DNA of 64,000 nucleotides from Vicia villosa (Eukaryota > Streptophyta > Magnoliopsida > Fabales > Fabaceae). Of the stretch, positions 10,131 to 22,738 are shown one piece after another. The notes under the pieces are model-generated. The model saw only the letters and a list, made by a program, of their open reading frames with translations, did not search any database and was not told where the DNA came from. The stretch lies in contig NC_081181.1 in assembly GCF_029867415.1 (NCBI RefSeq), positions 119,475,888 through 119,539,887 on the forward strand, written 5' to 3'. Position 1 is the stretch's first letter; each line of letters begins with the position of its first letter. The position numbers and the translations under genes were made by a program.

Positions 10131-13100
10131 TCAAATCTGCATGAAAAATTGCTTAATATAAAATTGACACAATTCCTCTTTGATTTCTTCTAACTTTAGC
10201 TTCGAGTACCCAGCAGCACGGAATTCGTCAAGGTACTATAAAACAAAAACATAATATGAATAATATATTTAGGTAAATGTAATAAATTATATGAAATTAT
10301 CTTAAGTTATAACTTTATACCGTGCGAGGAATCTCTAATTGATTCGCCTGAATGATTTCTTTCATAAACCTCAATACAAAGTATCCGCAGTCTGAACTGT
10401 TACGCTGTATCGGACACTACATAGAAAAACAAATAAGATTCTATATAAGTTGTCTTGTTTTACCAAGTAGCATAAATATTATAAGCAAATTTGTGAAAAG
10501 TAATGTACCTGCACTTCGATCCAGGTGATGTTGTTTGATTTAGTCCGGGATACCTGTGCGTCCCGTTGACTACGGAATACTTGTATTGATCTAATTAACA
10601 AATATATAAAAGCATATGTTTAGATCAATCTCACAAATAAGTAAATATATAAATATACACGAATATATATTTAGAACGATCCCACTTACAAATCAACGAT
10701 TTCCTTCATGGCCGGATAATTGGTCCATTCACCCTTTACCGAATTCAGATAATACACGACTTCCCTTATCGGGTTGATAGCAAGCAGCAACCAGTGTGCT
10801 CTATAAATTAAAACAATAGGTTATATGAAAATATTGCTATACACTAAAGAAACAGAGATTAGATGAATAAAGAATGAGAAACTAACCCTACTGGTCGGGT
10901 ATTATACGCCCAAAGATGCAGACATTCTGTATTGCCGGTGGACATGAATCTATCGACTAAGCGCTGTCTAACAGATTCCGGATCCGAAACAATTTCCATT
11001 CCGCTGCAATGGGCGGAAGACACGAACCGGAATCTGTTAGACAATGCAGTCCCGCGCAACACTCTGTCATACAACAACCTTAAATAAAAACATAATAAAC
11101 ATTAGATTCTTTTTATTGAAAAGTGTAAATAAATTATATTGTGGGACTAATTAAATAATATATCGGATGAGTGAATATTACCGGATGTATGATTGCATAT
11201 TACTGACGCCTAGTTGATCCTGGTCAAAAATCTCTTGCAAGTCGTCAATTGTAATATGTGACTTGAACTCAATACCGAAGACACTTTCATCCATATCGAT
11301 TTCCCGTAAAGCACCATCCTTCATATCGGACATATCAACCATTGTTGCGAGTGTCGCCCGGTATCGAGGCACAAAAGCACCGCCTTTTCTTGCCGCTTGC
11401 TTCGGAGGACCACTGGGTGGTACGCTACGAACCTGCTGCGTCACTTGTTGTGACTCCCGAGCGGATGCCTAAAAATCATATAAGTTAGGTAAAATATAAA
11501 ATCATGCATATTTTGATTCAGATTATATATTAACACTTTAAATGTACCTCTTTTAGCGATGCAACAGACTCCTCCTCCTGTAAAATCCCTTTACCCTTAA
11601 TTGCGGGTTTTATAGGAGCAGTCTAAAAATAAAATGTAAAACATAATTAATAAACGGTTTAGAATTGACATTCGAAAACTAAATGATTCATAATCGTTTT
11701 CAATTTACCTCATCACTAATGGTAATGAGCTCCGAGGGCCATGCAACAAACGATCCTATTGCATCTCGCAGCAATGTCGTCTCTGAGACCATGTCAGGTA
11801 CCGGTAGAATCGCATCACGATCTAATACAACATCCACCGATACTTTCAGGTGTCCATCCGGGAGCGGTCTGTGGTGAAGTAAATCTCCCGAAGTGTTGTG
11901 CACTTTTCCCTTGCCAACTAGTCGATAATTCGGTTCCGATAAGTATAGTTGGCAAGATGAAATGCCCTAAACCAAAAGTAAATATAAAGTCATTATCATT
12001 AATAAAATAGAACAGTTTGTAAGGAAAAAAACTTATAATTACCTCGGGAAATTTCTTTTGATAGTTGATACTAGCCTTATCACTAGTTTCTCTCACCGAT
12101 GAAGTGTTGCACTTTTCTCTCATATACATATCTTTATCTCTTTGCAATTCAGAGACCTGTGCTTGCAATTCCTGCAACTTTTGCAACACTTCTTCATTGG
12201 TAAGATTTGATCTTCTCCTAGAACTCTTATAAAAAGAGGTTGGAGTCACACCATGACCCTTACCCCTCACCCGACCGGGATACTCGGGAGCATCTAGTAC
12301 TCTACTAAGTACGCTCTCCTCACCGGTGGATGCCGATTGCGACAAGGTCTCCTGTAATTCATTTACATTTAAATAATTATTAGTGGAGATAAAAAGTCAT
12401 TTATATATTAAAAAACATTTGATTTAATTAAAGACACAGTATTATACTTACACATTCAGTATAAACTCTCTGAACATCGGGATCGACAGCGTGATTCTTG
12501 CCCACACGAGCTTCCTTCCACAACACATGTACAGGAAGTGAAGCTTCCTCACTTTTAGTCTCCTCCAACTATGCATTGACACAAACGATAAAATCGTCAA
12601 TTAAAACATGCACATGTAGACAATTAATTAAATCGAATTTCTATTTACTTACAATTTTATCCTCTAAGCGTGCATATCCCAAACGCCCTTTTTTGTATGG
12701 ATACGCGGGTTTGGATGCTCTCTCCCTATTCGTGGCACTCTTTTTCTGAAAAGCTTCATCTCTTTGCTTTACAAACTCAGCCCAATCTGCTTCATCAATG
12801 AAGGTCGCATACTTTGTTGGCCGTCCCGGTGCATCTTCAAGAAATTTTCCATCTTTATCCTTAAGATAGGTGTTTGTCAAAAAACTTTTCCACCCTCTAT
12901 ATCTCTTGCCGGCCAAACTAAGTATGTAGCTTTTACGTTCATCTGGTATCTCAAAAGTCCTCTGCAAAAAAACGTACGCATAGTGTGTTAGTATAAATAA
13001 TTTAAACAATTTATCGTCAAGATAATAACAACAATTAACCATATATGATATATACCTGAAGCTCTTCCCAAATCGCTTGTTTTTTCTCCTCCAATTCTAA

Positions 13101-13406
13101 ATTTTTCGTCTTCGATTTCCAGGTAGCTATGGAGACTGGAATATGCATACGGACAAGTGTACCAATATAACTTGTCAACTTTGCAGAATTAGGACCAATT
13201 GGTTGTTTATCAGAATTCCATTCCAATCGGTATACTAATCCTTGGTCTCTATGTCGTATGATATCCCTCATAATAGTGATGCCTCGTGCAACCTCTTTTG
13301 CTTCAGTATCAGGTGGAGCATTTGTATCCGAAGCAACTCTTTCTTGTGAGTTTTCTTGTAAGTTTTCAGGTGGGTTTTCAGGTGGAGCATCTCTATCTGA
13401 AGCCAT
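10131..13406 (-). CDS. CACTA gene: Transposase_24 / DUF8039 / Ulp1-like protease
   Basis: Twelve exons read by eye, all with GT-AG introns: 13406-13056, 12961-12653, 12568-12452, 12351-12043, 11966-11709, 11622-11548, 11468-11182, 11078-10887, 10800-10690, 10590-10509, 10416-10321, 10235-10131. They add to 2292 nt in one frame, 763 aa, no stops. Residues about 60-305 resemble Transposase_24 of Ptta/En/Spm elements (RKSYILSLAGKRYRGWKSFL, PGRPTKYATFI, GRVRGKGHGVTPT); 310-340 is a coiled coil; 363-448 is DUF8039-like (VGKGKVHNTSG, LKVSVDVVLD). Residues 560-763 are a C48 (Ulp1/SUMO-protease) fold with His635 (AHW), Asn652 (YYLNS), Gln701 and Cys707 (DCGYF). TNPA-like proteins bind subterminal repeats; the substrate of the protease domain is unknown. 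Exon borders are predictions. Confidence 0.8.
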
Positions 13407-15482
13407 TGAACCTGTATCAAACAAACTAAAGCACATTAGTACACTATTAATAAGCTAACAATCTATACAAGTCAAATGGAAGTCAAACCATGCATGTACA
13501 AGTAAATCGGAAACGAAATCGGTACAAATCAAAATAAGCGTAAAAAAAGAAAGTTATCGGAATTGAACGAAATTTACATGGCTATGGTAAAACGTCGCCA
13601 CGGACTCAAAAACAAAGTCGGTTTTCCGAAATTCAGACCCTAAGCCCGACTTTTGATTACGGGCAGAAGCAAAACCGATAAAAAAAATAGTCCCGAAATG
13701 TAAAGATAAGTGCATGAGCAGCTCCGGAATCGTCAAAATAGTATAGTTACATGTAAAGAAGTCAACAAGCGGATACATGGTTAGTAAGTACCTCCTATAT
13801 TAACTCTCTAAACACATAAAAGTACCTCCTATATTAACTCTCTAAACACATAAAACTAATGTGTTTCTGTCAAAACGCAAAGTATAAACGGAATGAATCC
13901 GAAGCAATAAAACGTAACATATATAATCACACAATTTCAGACAAATTCATCATAATACCAGTAATTTGAGAAAGAAATTTACCTCGGATGTTACCGAACT
14001 CAAGAAAACGCCAAACGTCGAACTAGGCTGGGAAACGATCAAACTTTCACTATACACAAGTTACCCCTATAGCAAATTCACAAAGTTAGTAACCACCAAG
14101 ACAAAATCGATTGAACAAAGGAAATCAACAATAGTTTGATGTGTGTACATACTCCTAAATATGTAGTACCAGAGTCAATGATACGAGCTCCAAAGAGATC
14201 CAAAGTTATCAATCCAGTCAGACCTATACAAGAAATTCAATTCAATGTATGATTATAATAAGAATGGGTGAATAGCTCATGATGCAGTTAATTAAATACA
14301 CCACTACTAACACTACTAACACAAGACACACGATGCAGTTAATTAAATACACCACTACTAACACGAAGCTATAAAACTTTTTGCTCAAAAGCAAACCTTA
14401 TGAATCATCCTTGTCTATATACATTAACTCACTCTTGTTTCATTCTTTACCTTCTCTCTTCCTCATTAATTCAACTCTCATAAGGTATATATTATTACTA
14501 TTATTATATATTATTTATTATTTAATTTCTCTATGTGCTGTCATTCTCATACTTTACAGTACTTGGCATCCTTGAACAAGCCAATTTATTGTATAATATA
14601 TACCATCACTCTCAATCTCATACACACACAACATATATATCATAGAGTTATTATATATAAATAAAAGTATATAATATATATTTTATCAAATTCCAAAATC
14701 TATATAGCTATGTATGTACTAGCTAGGGTTATTGTTGTTGTTATTATATATAAATAAAAGTATATAATATATAATATATATTATATATTATATAGTTTAT
14801 ATATATGCATAATATTGTTTGGTGCAGTACTGTCCATCTCAAACTTCCAGATATGTATTCATCAAATAGTTCCCTCAATGGAAATAACCTAACATTTTCC
14901 TCTAATTCAAGAAATACTCAAGTAAAAAACTCTTGTAGCTGCTGCAAGGCTTCATGTTTCTCCATGACAGTGCCCAACAATTGTATTTGTTAAGAAAAGA
15001 GGTAATTCAATTAACAAAATGCTGTGTTTTTGAGTGTAATCTAACAGATTGAGAAACACATACACTTGTTTTATATCTATCTTGCAATTTTCTCTCTTAG
15101 AATATATTATTAAACACAACAATCTCATAATGAATCTAAGAGGAAAAGAAAACAACAAAGAACAACAATTGATATTCACAAATACTCACAAACATGAAGC
15201 CTTCCAGATATGAAAGCTATGAGAAGTGTGATACCTGGGTGGCGCAAAGCAAGTTGCTACCAGAGGAGAAGAGACGGAGACGAAACGATGGTGGTGGACG
15301 GAGGAGAAGAAGTTCGCGCGATGGTGGTGGACGGAGGACCGATAAGGTTGACGGAGGACCGATAAGGTTGACGGAGGACCGACGACGGTGAGGGGTGGGG
15401 TTTCTGGTTCGCGTGCAGAGAGAAAAAGAAAGAGAGAAAGTGAGAAACAGTAGAAGCGTGTTTTTGGTTTTAATTTTAGTAA
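13407..15482. other. CACTA noncoding segment 5' of its gene
   Basis: AT-rich. Holds a 35-bp direct repeat twice (about 13787-13855, CCTCCTATATTAACTCTC), a repeated GATGCAGTTAATTAAATACA block (14282 and 14334), TA-rich tracts at 14490-14810, and at 14846-14992 a short plus-strand ORF with several Cys (NSCSCCKASC) after a TTTGGTGCAG acceptor-like site. The promoter of the minus-strand gene probably lies here. I do not recognise the short ORF; it may be a captured host fragment or chance. Confidence 0.5.
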
Positions 15483-15857
15483 TAAGGCTACTAAAGCGCT
15501 TCTGGAAAGCGCTCTCATAGCCTGGGCTATACCAGCGCTTTTGACAAAAAGCGCTCTCATTAAACACCCCTACCAGAGCGCTTTTGAAAAGCGCTTTCGT
15601 TCCCCCCACGTTCCCCCCCACCTACCAGAGCGCTTTTGTAAAGCGCTTTCGTACCCCCCCCTACCAGAGCGCTTTTGAAAAGCGCTCTCATAACCCCCCC
15701 CTACCAGAGCGCTTCTTAAAAGCGCTTTCATACCCCCCCACTATTAGAGCGCTTTTTTAGCGTGTTTTTTAATTTTGTCTTTAGCGAAGCCTATGCCAGC
15801 GCTTTTCCTAAAAGCGCTTTCGTAGGGGTGCTGCTAAAAGCCAAATTTGGCGTAGTG
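15483..15857. repeat. Right subterminal repeat region of CACTA
   Basis: A dense series of AAAGCGCT/AGCGCTTTT words alternating with CCCCCCCTACCAGAGCGC-like blocks, ending in the terminal inverted repeat GGCGTAGTG. Confidence 0.85.
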
Positions 15858-17532
15858 AAGTGTCGTGCGTGAATAAGAAAATATTTTGAAGAAGAACTTT
15901 AGCTTTTAAATAAGCGTAGTCTTTCTGAATTTGATTTTGTAGAAGGGTGGAAAGATTTTTGAATTTAGAGCAAGCAATTAATAGCAACTACCCTAAGTTA
16001 GAAAAATTGTTCTTTTAGTCTTTCGAGCGAAAAGGTCTATCCATACCATGAGAGGGAAGGAAGTCTTTCAATTGGATGTTTAAGGGTCATCGAGAATAAT
16101 CGTTTGCCATAAGATTGTCCCTACCATAAAGAGGGCAGGTAGTCCAAGGGAAGGATATAATAGTCAATTAGGCAACAGTAAGGATACCTTAGCATTCGAA
16201 GGGACTATCACCATTTTATCGAGGGACGAGATCATATTTATCGTAGGCAACTCGAAAGGACTATGATCTTTTATCGGAGGGACATAGTGATTTTGAATCG
16301 AAGGCAGCAAGCTAAGGTATCCCTATATTCGAGGGACTTGACTATTTAGTATATTTAGAGGCAACAGTAATAAGGCAACAAAGGCAACCAGGGGGATTAC
16401 CCTAAAGATGTGTGGGTGCACAATCACGTGGTTAACTTCGATTACATTTATCTTATAAAGTTAGTGATTCTATGTTCAATTCATGGTTTGCACTCCCTAG
16501 GGTTACGATCCACGCAGTTTAAAATTGCAGAAATTAAAGGCAGAAAAAATATAAAGTCCTACGCTATTACAATAAACACCTGCGGGGAAAGGGAAACTAA
16601 AGCAAAAAATAAGAGGGATAAATAATTAATTTAAATATCTTGAATGCCTTGATCTTCCTCGAACTCTGAAAATTAAAAGGAAAATAAATAAAGGGTGAGT
16701 GTAGGAGAGATTCATTGACGATTGAAACAAACTCCATTTTAATCTAAAAGTCAAAATAAACCAAAATGATATTTAAACGAAAGAAATTAGAAACTTAGCT
16801 TTTTCGATCTGGTATGGCGCGTGGCTGAAGGATCTTGGCTAACCCTGAAAAATGAAGAAGAGAAAGGTAGAAAACTTTTTGTGGCAAATAAAAGGCATTG
16901 ATAAGAAATCAAAGAGGTTCTGAAAAAAGGCAAAGGTCCTGAAAACATTCAGGGTAAACCCTGATTTTTAGGGAATGAAGGTTTTATGAGAAAACACGAT
17001 ACATTAATTAATGGACAACACCTACCTAAAAATACCTAAGGATACTAGGGTTTATAAATGAAACGAGGTTAACAAACCTAAAAAATTAATTATTGGTTTT
17101 CTACCTAATTAATTAATTGATTAAAAGTATATACAAAAATAATAATTTTTAGTATCTAAAAAACAATTATTGATAAAATTGTGGAAACAAACGAGTTCCC
17201 GATTAAAAAGCGATGATTATAATTTTACTATATAAAAAAACTTATTAAGATAAGTAAAAAATATAAATAATAATAATTATAATAGAAAAGAAAAATAAGA
17301 AAATTAAAATAAAAGTATTCATGTAATTGAAATTAAAAAAATTAGAAAAAAAAGTCAGCTTTGATCCAGTGTGGTTGGTTGGTGAGTGTCCATAATGTGC
17401 CTTCGCGTCCTGGGGCGTTGGATCTAGCATTGAGGAGATCTGATGGTTGGTACTTGAGGGTGCCTCATGGTCTCGCATACGGGCGTTGCACTGAATCTGC
17501 AACAAAGAAAATTCAAAGAAAAATAAATAGCA

Positions 17533-17595
17533 CGCCTGGGTTCGAACCCAAGACTTGTTAGTGACTAGTCTTCTGTCTTTAACCACTTGCGCTGG
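17533..17595 (-). other. tRNA-like A/B-box segment in B LTR
   Basis: Minus strand carries GCGCAAGTGGTTAAAGAC (A-box-like) and, about 30 bases on, GGGTTCGAACCC (B-box-like). The same segment occurs at 39520-39583. It lacks a complete cloverleaf by eye, so it is a tRNA relic or SINE-like piece rather than a tRNA gene. Confidence 0.4.
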
Positions 17596-17766
17596 GAATC
17601 TTTCTAGTTAGTTAATTACCTTAAACAAAATTAATATAAAACAATGCAATGATGGCATAAGTCAAAGAAAGGAATACGCGTGGACCCCATTTGGTTGAGT
17701 GGGCAAATCAGAATTGGAGAGAGAGGGAAGAATTGTTGACTGACGAATCCCAATGTCCCACGCGTG

Positions 17767-17769
<3 letters not shown>

Positions 17770-17856
<87 letters not shown>
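17770..17856. repeat. (GA)n microsatellite, about 43 units
   Basis: Uninterrupted GA run in B's 3' LTR. The same position in B's 5' LTR (39755-39769) has about 7 units. The Ser-Leu and Arg-Glu repeat frames across it are artefacts. Confidence 0.95.
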
Positions 17857-17859
<3 letters not shown>

Positions 17860-20106
17860 TCGGACTGGCCAATCATGATGCGTTCCTCTGCCCAGTCAGC
17901 TTCGTCTTCTTCATTGTTCATCCACCTGGGAATTAGCTACGAATTCCCTACCAACTGGCTACGGTTTCTGCGATTAAATTCTGTAGCGAATCCTTCCATG
18001 TTTCAAAACCTGCAAAAATCATGTGAAACAAAAGTAAATGCAATCCATAACCATGGAAGAGACCTTGGCGATCCTAATGGTGCGCTTTGTTTGGTTTAAA
18101 ACCGGCTGCAACCCTCAAAATGAAGAGGGAGATTTTCATGCCCTAGCCATGGTGAATGCTTGCCACTGCATCAAAACTCATAAACAATGGTGCGAATCGA
18201 ACCTAAACATCACCCTAATTGTAAATATATGTATATGAGTCGTTCATGTTGTATGCATTAAAGATTCAAAACTCAAAATATAAAGCAAACTGATGATGTT
18301 TGGGTGGGACATTTGGTCGTGCGTGAAGCTTCAAGAATGGCATGGTTTTGCTCCTGGGAACCTCCTGAAGACGAATGAATGCTCAATACTGACAGTGGAC
18401 GGCTGGTATTTTTACTTTGATCGTGCCCTAGTTTGTGAGGTTTTTTTATATTTTTGAGCGTGTTCTTGGAGGCTGGAATTCGTCCCCTCTTCCTTGTGAT
18501 GTTGTTAAGAATATATAGGAATCTATTAGGTCTAATTTGTGGGCTTGGATACTTGATAATTGGTGAGATGGAGATTTGTTTTGAAAATTACATCAAATCT
18601 TTCTAATTTTGAAGAAACTCCTCATGACCATATTCCAACGAAATTATGGACCTTCAAGGGTGATCCTTGGGCCCTTATATGATCTAAACAAAAGCCATGC
18701 AATTTATTTTGCAATTTTTTCTTAATTTATTTGAGTTTTAATTGAATAAAATCCCAATAAATCAAATAAATAGCAAAAAAGTATGAGAATAATTTTATGG
18801 GCCTTTATTGGACTCATGATCATGTGTAGAAACTCAAACTTAGGCCCATAAGTCAAAATAAACAATTTTGTTCAAGTTGACTTTTGTGCATTTCTCCAAA
18901 ATTGTCCAACTTTAGAAAAACCAAAACTCCCTCAATATTTATCATATGAAGGTGTTCTAGGACCTTTTGGAAATCCCAAGATGTCCTCTACAAGCCACTT
19001 TGGAACATATTTTGCATTTGGAGGTTTTATCATGATGATATAGCTCCTAACAAAAAACACCTTTTTGCGAGCTTCTAGAAGGACCTGTAATGTTTTGACT
19101 TGTATCTCTTAGGCGGAAGCATTTCTTGACATCGGGCCCCACATAAAAGTTGTAAAGAATTGAATTTCCTTGATAATGAGCTTTGGTTGAGGAATTTATG
19201 ATAAAGTACGAGAGAGATATGATCAGTCAAAGTTGGGTTGACTTTTAGTTCAAAACCCTAAATTAGTAACTTGGACATTTGGTGATTTTGGAGCTTTCCT
19301 TGATGAATCATGGTCAATCCTTGATCAAATGATGAATGATACTTCAAAATGAGGACGTTGACCAAAAATCAGGAAATTTGACTGTACTTTGTCCATAGTT
19401 GACTTTTAGGTCAAACTAGTCGACTGTTGACCATTTGAACTGTAGACTGAGCAATCTTATGAATCAGAGCTTGAAGCTTGGCATGAGGACCCTTTGAAGC
19501 ATATGAGAGCCCATGGGATCCATTTGAGGTATTAGAACTTGATTTTACTTTGAGAAATACAAAACCCTAGTTTAGAGGGTTGTTGTTTTAGGAGAGAAAT
19601 TGCACGCTTCCTTCTTGTGTATCTTCGAGCATTTGAAAGTCAGATGGACTGAAATATGAATAAATATGATGGGCAAATTTTGGGGTATGACATCTGCCCC
19701 TGTTCAATCTTCTTATACCTGAGGATGTAGATTGGCTTGTGTGCCTGTCAGAATCTGAAGGTAGAAGAGGATTGAACACTAGAATACCCAGGAATTTGCC
19801 CTGGCTGAAGCAGGGACTTTTTCCGGAGACGGGCTTAAAGATGCCATCCAAGTGTTGGAAAAGATGTATGAGACGGGCTTAAAGATGCCGTCTGATTTGG
19901 ATAAATACGAAAGTCAGAATAAGTCGTACGTTAGACTATATCCGAGCTTGAAGTATTGAAAGGCGTTTGTCGGAGATGGGCTTACAGATGCCATCAGTTG
20001 ATGTATTGACGTGCGTCAGACTGAGTCGTACATTAGACCGCATCTCTGGTGTCATAATTTGTTGGCTCGATTGCCCTGAGCGTCTGGATCATATGAGTAA
20101 ATTGAT

Positions 20107-20545
20107 TGTCGTGACTCTATCGTCGCGACTTCATTGTCATGATTGTTTCTGAAATTAATACCGGGATTAGATATGTGACTCTATTTTCGTGACTCCATTG
20201 TCGTGATGCCATTACCGTGACTCTGTTATCGTGATTCCATTATCGTGACTCAGTTGTCGTGATTCCATTATCGTGCCTCAGTTGTCGTGATTGCATTATC
20301 GTGACTCAGTTGTCGTGATTCCATTATCGTGACTCAGTTGTCGTGATTCCATTATCGTGACTCAGTTGTCGTGATTCAATTATCGTGACTCAATTGTCGT
20401 GACTTTGTTGTCGTGACTCAGTTGTCGTGATTCCATTATCGTGACTCTGTTGTCGTGATTCCGTTATCGTGACTCAGTTGTCGTGACTCAGTTGTCGTGA
20501 TTCCATTATTTGACTCAGTTGTCGTGACTCCATTGTCATGTTCTT
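20107..20545. repeat. 14-bp minisatellite with 28-bp higher-order unit
   Basis: About 30 copies of a 14-mer alternating GTGATTCCATTATC and GTGACTCAGTTGTC, giving a 28-bp dimer, with point variants throughout. Confidence 0.9.
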
Positions 20546-20574
20546 TTCTGAATTGAGTGTCATGATTAAGTTTT

Positions 20575-21012
20575 TGAATGTTGATCGTGTCAGCACCGTT
20601 CGTGATGATAGAATTAGATCTTTGAAGGTTGATCGTGTCGGCACTGTTCGTAGTAACTGAATTATATCTTGGAAGGATGATCGTGTCCATACCGTTCGTG
20701 ATGATAGAATTAGATCTTTGAAGGTTGATCGTGTCAGCACCGTTCGTAGTAACTGAATTAGATCTTAGAAGATGATCGTGTCTACACTGTTCATGATGAC
20801 AGAATTAGATCTTTTGAATGTTGATCATGTCAGCACCGTTCGTAGTAAATGAATTAGATCTTAGAAGATGATCGTGTCTACACCGTTTGTGATGATAGAA
20901 TTAGATTTTGGAAAGATGATTGTGTCTACACCATTTGTGATGATAGAATTAGATCTTTGAAGGTTGATCGTGTCAGCACCGTTCGTAGTAACTGAATTAG
21001 ATCTTGGAAGGA
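20575..21012. repeat. 48-bp tandem repeat
   Basis: About nine units around GATCGTGTCAGCACCGTTCG followed by a GAATTAGATCTT block. Two subtypes (TCTACACCGTT with GATGATA, and TCAGCACCGTT with GTAACTG) tend to alternate, suggesting a 96-bp higher-order unit. Confidence 0.9.
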
Positions 21013-21165
21013 TGATTATCTCTGAACTATCTCTGGAGAATACCCGGAACTAAGTATCAGAATTAAATCATTGTCTTGATTATCTCTGAACTATTTCTGG
21101 AGAATACCCGGAACTAAGTATCAGAACTAAATCATTGTCTTGATTATCTCTACACTATATCAAGA
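21013..21165. repeat. About 63-bp tandem repeat, 2.3 copies
   Basis: GATTATCTCTGAACTAT and GGAGAATACCCGGAACTAAG recur in order twice, with a partial third unit. Confidence 0.85.
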
Positions 21166-22738
21166 AGATAATGTTCATTTGTAGGAATAGACTGAAAAAG
21201 CAACATTAATTTTTTGCAGTATCGGGATGCATGTAATGAATGAGACGAGGTCCTCAAAATAAATGAAGAAACTTTGTATGTTTTGTATGCGTTTGTTATG
21301 AATCTCTATATGTAGTGTATGGATATGTATGCGATGTATATGATGTATGACTACGACTTATGCTATTTGGAATGTTTTGAGAAAATAAGTCTCTGTATTG
21401 TTGTGATTTTGATGTTTGATCCTGTCTTGAAGATGCTCAGCTGGGGATTTATGATTTCTGCTTGGGGGTGAAAGCGATTTGAATGATTGATCTTTGATGC
21501 AACCTGGCCGAGAATAAGAGAAATGAATAGACCCTGTTGAAGGAGGGATTTAAGATAAATGCTTTGAATATTACTTTGTGGGGATGTAATCCTGTGAAAT
21601 TGGAGTCGTAGGAAACCATGGATGCCTCGAATATTGCCCCCAGTGATTATGGTACTTGTCATTCTTGAACTCGTATTGATTGGGACCTGCCAATGAGTAT
21701 TGGTCGAAGTGTCAACTAGACTTGCATAGATTTTCCCTTGCTAGTAGGGATTTTAAAAAGATTTGCCTCGCGAGGACTTTATGAGGTGTGTACTATGGGT
21801 GATGCCCCTGGAACTCATAAGCTTAGGGTGATGCCCCTGAATGATCGGGAAGTAGCTTCAGACCCACTTGGGTGCATGCCCCTGGTTGTTTGGAATCTTG
21901 AGAGATTCTTGGAATCTTGACCTGATTGCCCCAGATTGATTGACATTCTTTGAGAGATTCTCGGAATCTTGACTTGACTGCCCCAGGTTGATTGGATAAA
22001 CCATGTCATGCCCCTTGTATACATAAGAGCCATTGCTTCTGAAGTGATTTTGTCTGTTGGGATAACTTTCAGTCATTAGTTACCATGTGCAAATACTTCC
22101 TGATGCTAACATTCGAAATTATGTAGCAAAATATGTTTAATAATGAATTCATGAGATGCAGTGCATATGTTTGTCTTGATTTTTTTGAAAAACATTACAA
22201 CAGAAGATGTAAAAGCGTGATGTTTAAAAACGTGACGTTTGTAAAACAAGATATCAACTCAGCATTTGTGGTAAACCTTAAGGAGTCAGGATACCCTTTT
22301 TGGTGACAGTATGCTTTCGAACTAACCATGCTTCAGTTAGAACTTTCAAGGGTTGTAACGTGGCTTGGTTCACGGTTTAAGAAACAAAGAATAATGGCTT
22401 GAAAATTTATTTATACCCATCCCAATCTTCGTGATGTTCTTCGATCCTATGCTCAGTTAACTCTAAGTTTAAACCTTAGCAAAGCTTGAAGTTGTAACAT
22501 TGATATTTGATGATGGTTAAAGTACCGGAGGTTTATTTGGACAGGCAGTCATCCCTTTTTTTTTGTAATACTTTCTTTTTGTCGAGGATTTGTAGTGACC
22601 TCTTTTTTGACTTTGATTTTTGTTATCCCTACTTTTGCCTGAACTGCTTATTTTGTGATTACAGTCAGCGGGATGTTCCGACATTTCGATAAGTCTCCTT
22701 CATAGGTTTTGACTTAACAACTTTTTCTTTTTGGTAGA

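Larger units (their letters stand above)
9366..15857 (-). mobile_element. CACTA (En/Spm) transposon, 6492 bp
   Basis: Starts CACTACGCC and ends GGCGTAGTG, with 3-bp duplication AAG at 9363-9365 and 15858-15860. The uninterrupted homologous site is visible in B's other LTR near 37850 (TTTGAAGTGTCGTG). Both ends carry arrays of AGCGCTTTT/AAAAGCGCT subterminal repeats, as expected for CACTA elements where the transposase binds repeated subterminal motifs. It encodes one multi-exon gene on the minus strand (10131-13406). I see no TNPD-type transposase anywhere in it, so it is probably non-autonomous for cutting. Confidence 0.9.
9130..19692 (-). repeat. 3' LTR of element B (contains CACTA insertion)
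   Basis: On the minus strand it begins TGTCATACCCCAAAATTT at 19692 and ends CCGTATTACA at 9130. Without the CACTA element and its TSD copy it is 4068 bp, against 3995 bp for the 5' LTR; a longer GA run (87 versus 15 bp) explains almost all of the difference. A PPT-like AACAGGGGCAGA (19693-19704) precedes it. A TATA-like TATATAT lies at about 18511-18517 on the minus strand. Confidence 0.85.
19693..22738 (-). other. 3' UTR of element B
   Basis: Noncoding part of B between its ORF and 3' LTR, interrupted by the solo LTR at 22739. Holds three adjacent minisatellites (20107-20545, 20575-21012, 21013-21165) and a section with repeated GATGCCCCTG and TGACTTGACTGCCCCAG-like phrases (21790-22015). 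Ends at the PPT-like AACAGGGGCAGA next to the LTR. Confidence 0.75.

Noticed and set aside
15186..15621. Minus-strand ORFs of 124 and 134 codons
   Set aside because: They run through CACTA subterminal repeats and overlap each other in different frames.
9366..15857. Autonomous CACTA element with TNPD
   Set aside because: All coding sequence I can find belongs to the Transposase_24/Ulp1 gene; no Transposase_21-type frame on either strand.
17533..17595. True tRNA gene in the LTR
   Set aside because: A- and B-box-like words are present but I cannot draw acceptor and anticodon stems.
17631..18099. Long Ser-Leu and Arg-Glu repeat ORFs on both strands
   Set aside because: They are translations of the GA microsatellite inside an LTR; the other LTR of B lacks the length.
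20107..21165. CRISPR-like regular repeats
   Set aside because: Units are contiguous without unique spacers, in a plant retroelement UTR; ordinary minisatellites.
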